The notes below the pieces were generated by a model that saw nothing but the letters and a program-made list of their open reading frames with translations, was not told where the DNA came from and did no database searches. A program made the translations under genes and the position numbers. Below are positions 60,060 through 64,000 of a stretch of 64,000 nucleotides of DNA, piece after piece. The number at the start of each line of letters is the position of its first letter. Position 1 is the first letter of the stretch. The stretch comes from Stenogyne calaminthoides (Eukaryota > Streptophyta > Magnoliopsida > Lamiales > Lamiaceae), in the NCBI GenBank assembly GCA_037126765.1, contig JBBCBC010000009.1:28046870-28110869 (forward strand), read 5' to 3'.

Positions 60060-60801
60060 CGTTATCACAGAAAATCATGGTGGTGTCGGGCAAATTCGGA
60101 ACAACGTCCAAGTCCACTAAGAAGTTCTTGAGCCACACCGCTTTTTTCGCTGCTTCACAAGCAGCTACATATTCGGCTTCCATGGTAGAATCGGTGATGC
60201 ATTTCTGTTTAACGTTTCTCCATGTTATAGCTCCTCCTCCCAGACAAAACACACTACCTGAGGTAGATTTTTTGGAATCTAGGTCCGATTGGAAATTCGA
60301 GTCCGTGTATCCCACTGGAAATAAACTGTCTGACTGATAAACCAGCATTCTATCCCGAGTTCTTTTCAGATACTTTAGAATGTTTTTAACAGCAGTCCAG
60401 TGTTGATTTTCGGGGTTACTTTGATATCTTACTACCATACCTATGGCGTAGCAGGTATCCGGTCTCGTGCACATCATTTCATACATGAGGCTTCCTACTG
60501 CCGACGCATAAGGAATGCCTCTCATGTCATCTATCTCCTTTTGTGTCTTAGGCAACATGTCTTTGGATAGATGGTTTCCATGCCTGAAAAGTACAAAACC
60601 CTTCTTGGAATCTTGCATGTTGAATCGCTTCAAAACGGTATCTATGTATGAAGCTTGCGATAAGCCTATCATTCTTTTCTTGCGATCTCGAGTGATCTTG
60701 ATCCCAAGAATATGATCGGCTTCCATATCAAACTATTTTGACAGTCGTACCCTTAAGTCTGACAAAACCTTTACATCATTTCCGATGAGCAGAATATCAT
60801 C
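60058..60801 (-). pseudogene. Inverted Copia RT end and RNase H block
   Basis: Minus-strand frames: RT tail DDILLIGNDVK near 60795, then 234 open codons with ILGIKITRDRKKRMIGLSQA, GIPYASAVGSLMYEMMCTRP, SGSVFCLGGGAITWRNVKQK, DSTMEAEYVAACEAAKKAVW and TTMIFCDNA. It ends exactly at the codon after which the plus-strand piece at 59725 begins. It thus looks like the missing middle of C2, inverted and placed beyond its own 3' end, or the end of another copy. The upstream side is cut at 60801 by the family D LTR. Confidence 0.88.
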
Positions 60802-62451
60802 TGTTGGGAAATTTGTATTTAGTTTTGATGGAAGTTCCAAAACAGTTTGTAATAGGACCAGTCATACTTGTTAGCTGACTGATGATTTAGAATCAGGTTA
60901 GGATGACCAGCTAAAATGTATAGACAGCTGATGTATAAGGTAGGTCACATATTGAGGGGGAACTCAAAATGTATAGGTCAGGTCAGAAGACCAGTTGAGA
61001 TCAGAAGACCAGACAAGTCAGAAGACAAGACAAGTCAGAAGACAAGACAAGGTCAGAAGATCAGATGATCAGTTAGTCAAATGATCAGTTAATCAGATGA
61101 TCAGGTGAAGACCTGAAGATCAGAAGACTACAAGAAGATCAAGATCCAGACCTGAAGATCAGAAGACTACCAGAAGATCAGAAGACTACCAGAAGATCAA
61201 GATCCAGACCAGAAGACCTACATCAGTCGAGTCTGCTAGTTGAAGCTAAGACAAACCGCATCGAAGACTTCTATCGTAGACCGATCAAATCCATCCGATC
61301 AGTCACCACACCAGTGTCAACTAATGTTTCACCAAGTCATACGTTGTTGATCTGAACAAGAAGAATGTCAACTTTAGTTGGTGAACAAACTCTGACATGT
61401 TGCACTTGTTAACCAATGAGAACAAGACACGATGATCCGAAAATGACATCATGGATTTCGGTTTGATAGTCAAACGGCTAGAAAAACGACATACACGCTT
61501 TCGGCCATGCCGTTCCTGAAGCATGTCACATCAAATCCTGCAAACCTACTAAATATAGCCGGAAATTCAAATTGCTCTCCAATGGCTCTTTGATTTCGAG
61601 GTCTATAAATATGGGATTACTCTTCAGAGTGAAGAGGACGAAAATTATCAAGAAGCTCATACTATAGCCAAATTTCCGCAACAAGAACACAACCTTGAAG
61701 ATTATTTTTCTAAGTGTTCATCCCATAGTTCTTAGCGTAGAAATCTTATCCTCTAGCTGTTAGGCTACTTAAATACTAGGATAGATTTCAAAGTTGGAAC
61801 AAACAACAAATCTTACCCAAAACCCAAAGTTAGGTTAAGTTTGTTTAGCAAGATTTCAGACTAAGGTGTCTAGTTCTGATTTCTGGGATCGGTTGAGTGA
61901 GAGCTCTATAAATATCTGTTGATGTAATGTGTTGGACTAACACAATAATCTAAGTCAAGTTGGTTAAGTTGGTTAAGTTGGTTAAGTTGGTGCCCCTTGT
62001 GATAGGGAAGAGTGGACGTAGGACTGGTTGTCCGAACCACTATAAATCTTGTGTGCATTTACCTGATTGATTAACAGCTTTACACTATTGCACACAACTT
62101 GATTAAATCTGCATACATATTCTGAGTTAGGATCAGCTAGCACCAAGCTACTGATCTGATCAGATTGACTTCATAGTCATCTGATTGAAAACAACTTTGG
62201 AATCTGATTTGTTATAAACTGGTTTTTCACACGGGTATAAACTAGCTTTCGCACAATCAGTTAAATTGATAGACACCGAACTGATTTGCCCTCAGGCGAT
62301 CAGTAAGTTGGATATCAGTCCAAACTGATTCACTTGCACTCTGATCAGGCAAACTACAATCACACCTGATCTGCACGAAAAAGTTTTTTAGAAGTTTATT
62401 CACCCCTCCCCTCTAGACTTCTGCCCTCACGGAACCCGTTCGGGACCTACA
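60802..62451 (+). mobile_element. 5' LTR of a family D Copia-like element
   Basis: 1650 bp, TGTTGGGAAATTTGTATTT to TTCGGGACCTACA, with a primer site just after. A TATA-like TCTATAAATATGGG lies near 61600. It is rich in imperfect CAGAAGATCAG / GAAGACTAC repeats (61000-61210). Its start and a GAGGGGGAACTC motif resemble the family A LTR. The element continues beyond the window, so no TSD can be checked. Confidence 0.85.
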
Positions 62452-62453
62452 AG

Positions 62454-62465
62454 TGGTATCAGAGC
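62454..62465 (+). promoter_or_regulatory. Family D primer-binding site
   Basis: TGGTATCAGAGC, 2 bp after the LTR end. Complementary to initiator Met-tRNA. Confidence 0.9.
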
Positions 62466-62587
62466 AGTGGTTCTATGGACCACTGGCTTTGAATATCATT
62501 GGTTCTTGAGGAAGAACCTTTGTGGTAATTTGAACTGATCTTGAAAAACCTTTCCAAATCTCATTTATTTTCAAACTCACGATCAGC

Positions 62588-64000
62588 ATGGATAATACTT
62601 CGGGTATGTATCATGATTTGCCTAAATTTTCCATTGATGAGTATGCAGACTGGACAATATACATGAGCAACCAACTGAGATCAATAAGCAGCAGGATGAT
62701 GGAAGTCCTTGAACGAGGACTCATCATCATCTACCATGACAACCCAGCTATTGGAGGTGATCCAGACTTTCCAGCTGCAAGTCTTGTCAGAAAGAGTCCC
62801 GCCCTGATGGATGCTAAAGAGAGAAAGTTGTACACTCTGGATACGATAGCCAGGCACATAATCATGAAGACCATGGACAAGATAACCAGAGAAAAGATAA
62901 AGTATCTCAAGATAGCCAAACAAATGTGGGATACGCTTGCTGAGATGTGTGTAGGAAATTATCTAATTAAAGATAGCAGACTGCAAGCCGAACTGGTGAA
63001 ATTTGAGAAACTTAAGATGCTACCCAATGAAACCATCAATGAGCTCGATGGAAGAATCACCATGTCAGTCAAAAAGCTACGGGAACTTGGATGAGAAATG
63101 TCAGATAAAGATATCAACTACAAAATCTTGAGATCTCTGACTAAGAAGTGGGATATGAAAGTCACAGTAATAAAGGATTGTCAAGATATTGCTAAGATGA
63201 AGCCAAGCAACCTGTTCCTGAGTCTTAAAGTCCATGAGTTTGATCTGATCGAAAGAGGGCAAGAAGAAGAAGACGAGTCGCCTGCTGAAGCCACACCTGC
63301 CACATCAAAATCTGTTGCATTCAAAGTAGCCATCAGCAACTCAAAGTCTATTGACCCTGTTAGAAATATTATAAGCCAAACTGAACAGATTGCTTTGCTA
63401 ACTAGAAAACTTGAAAAATCTAACATCCAACTTGGTAAGTATCGCAGATTTTACAGGTATTATCAAAACAACAGAGGAAGAGATAGGAGGCCAGCTGACA
63501 GATCTCCAGAAAGGACCAGATCTGATGACCGAAGAGATGATCACAGAAAGGATCGCAGAGAAGATAAGAAAATAGATGATTGGTCTGATGAAAGGAGAGA
63601 CAACAGATCTGAGAGAATAAATTCTGATTACAATCAGACAGGTAAGTCACCTGACAGATTCTACAGACGGAATGACTCACCTGGCAGAAGAAGTTCCGTG
63701 GATCGTGGAGCATGTTTCAACTGTGAGAAACCAGGTCATTACAGCGCAGATTGCCCAGACCTGACACCAAAAGAAAGAGAAGAGAAGCGGAACAGAAGAG
63801 AGCAACGCTATAGAGACAGGAAAGCCATGGTTGATGATACATCTGAAATTGATGATTCTTATTTGCCTTCTGATGATTCAGGCTACTCATCTGTAGAAGA
63901 TTTCTGTTTGACAAGCAACGCTGATGATTTCTACCACTACGATGATCTGATATTCTCTTCTGATGATGAAATCTGTCTGATGGCTAAGGAGGAATACCAA
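62588..64000 (+). pseudogene. Family D gag, one nonsense codon, runs off the window
   Basis: Starts ATG at 62588 (MDNTSGMYHDLPKFSIDEYA), 122 bp after the primer site. It has a UBN2-type capsid region (ITREKIKYLKIAKQMWDTLA, QAELVKFEKLKMLPNETINE), with a single TGA at 63092-63094. The same frame then stays open to the window end: SDKDINYKILRSLTKKWDMK, a charged Arg/Asp-rich linker (about residues 290-370), the CCHC knuckle CFNCEKPGHYSADC from residue 376, and an acidic Ser/Asp tail. Over 470 codons with one break suggests a young copy. Long gags with one knuckle and charged linkers are usual for SIRE-like Copia elements; pol is outside the window, so superfamily is inferred. Confidence 0.85.

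Noticed and set aside
40390..60800. Possibility that the pol-like sequences are an integrated plant virus rather than retrotransposons
   Set aside because: Domain order gag-protease-integrase-RT-RNase H, LTRs with TG...CA ends, 5-bp duplications and a Met-tRNA primer site all identify Copia retrotransposons. No movement protein or coat protein is seen.

Overview
This is nuclear DNA from a flowering plant, most likely a eudicot. It is AT-rich and holds one spliced protein-coding gene with GT-AG introns. Nearly everything else is plant transposon sequence: an L1-type LINE, several Copia and other LTR retrotransposons, MITEs, a tRNA-derived SINE and a plant pogo-type DNA element. I see no rRNA, tRNA, organellar, bacterial or CRISPR sequence. 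The species cannot be named from the window alone.

1-7 kb: an L1-type LINE lies on the minus strand. Its ORF2 (endonuclease, reverse transcriptase, zinc-binding region, RNase H) is split by a 1.79 kb solo LTR with a perfect 5-bp target-site duplication (TSD). About 7-13 kb is intergenic DNA with Stowaway-like and Tourist-like MITEs and one SINE with a 14-bp TSD.

14.3-23.2 kb: the only convincing host gene. It has four exons encoding 319 aa and looks like a LAX PANICLE 2 (LAX2)-type nuclear regulator whose C-terminus resembles a RAWUL/ubiquitin-like fold. Its third intron is 7.6 kb and carries MITEs, foldbacks and microsatellites. Two short uORFs precede the ATG, and the second overlaps it.

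24.4-29.3 kb: a tandem duplication of about 1.48 kb contains decayed minus-strand coding-like sequence, Tourist-like termini and 75-99 bp minisatellites. A solo LTR interrupts the second copy and the first copy preserves the empty site.

29.5-60.8 kb: a nest of LTR retrotransposons dominated by one Copia family (called family C here, LTR about 1.7 kb, initiator Met-tRNA primer site). C1 (+, 29.5-42.6 kb) is broken open by a non-coding LTR element (family B), which holds fragments of further elements, a chimeric TRIM-like insert and a hAT-like MITE. C2 (+, 43.9-60.1 kb) is interrupted by a solo LTR and by C3, a complete but defective minus-strand element (47512-57719, TSD GACCC). A deleted pogo-type transposon sits inside C3. 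The 3' end of C2 is rearranged: its RT/RNase H block lies inverted beyond its own polypurine tract.

60.8-64.0 kb: the 5' LTR, primer site and long gag of another Copia-like element (family D), which runs off the window.

The layering can be ordered from TSDs and paralogous empty sites: C2 is older than C3, C3 is older than the pogo insertion, the tandem duplication is older than its solo LTR, and the LINE is older than its solo LTR. Apart from the LAX2-like gene I see no intact host pathway. The unusual content is structural: nested insertions, a scrambled Copia copy, divergent GC-rich leaders and LTR-specific minisatellites.
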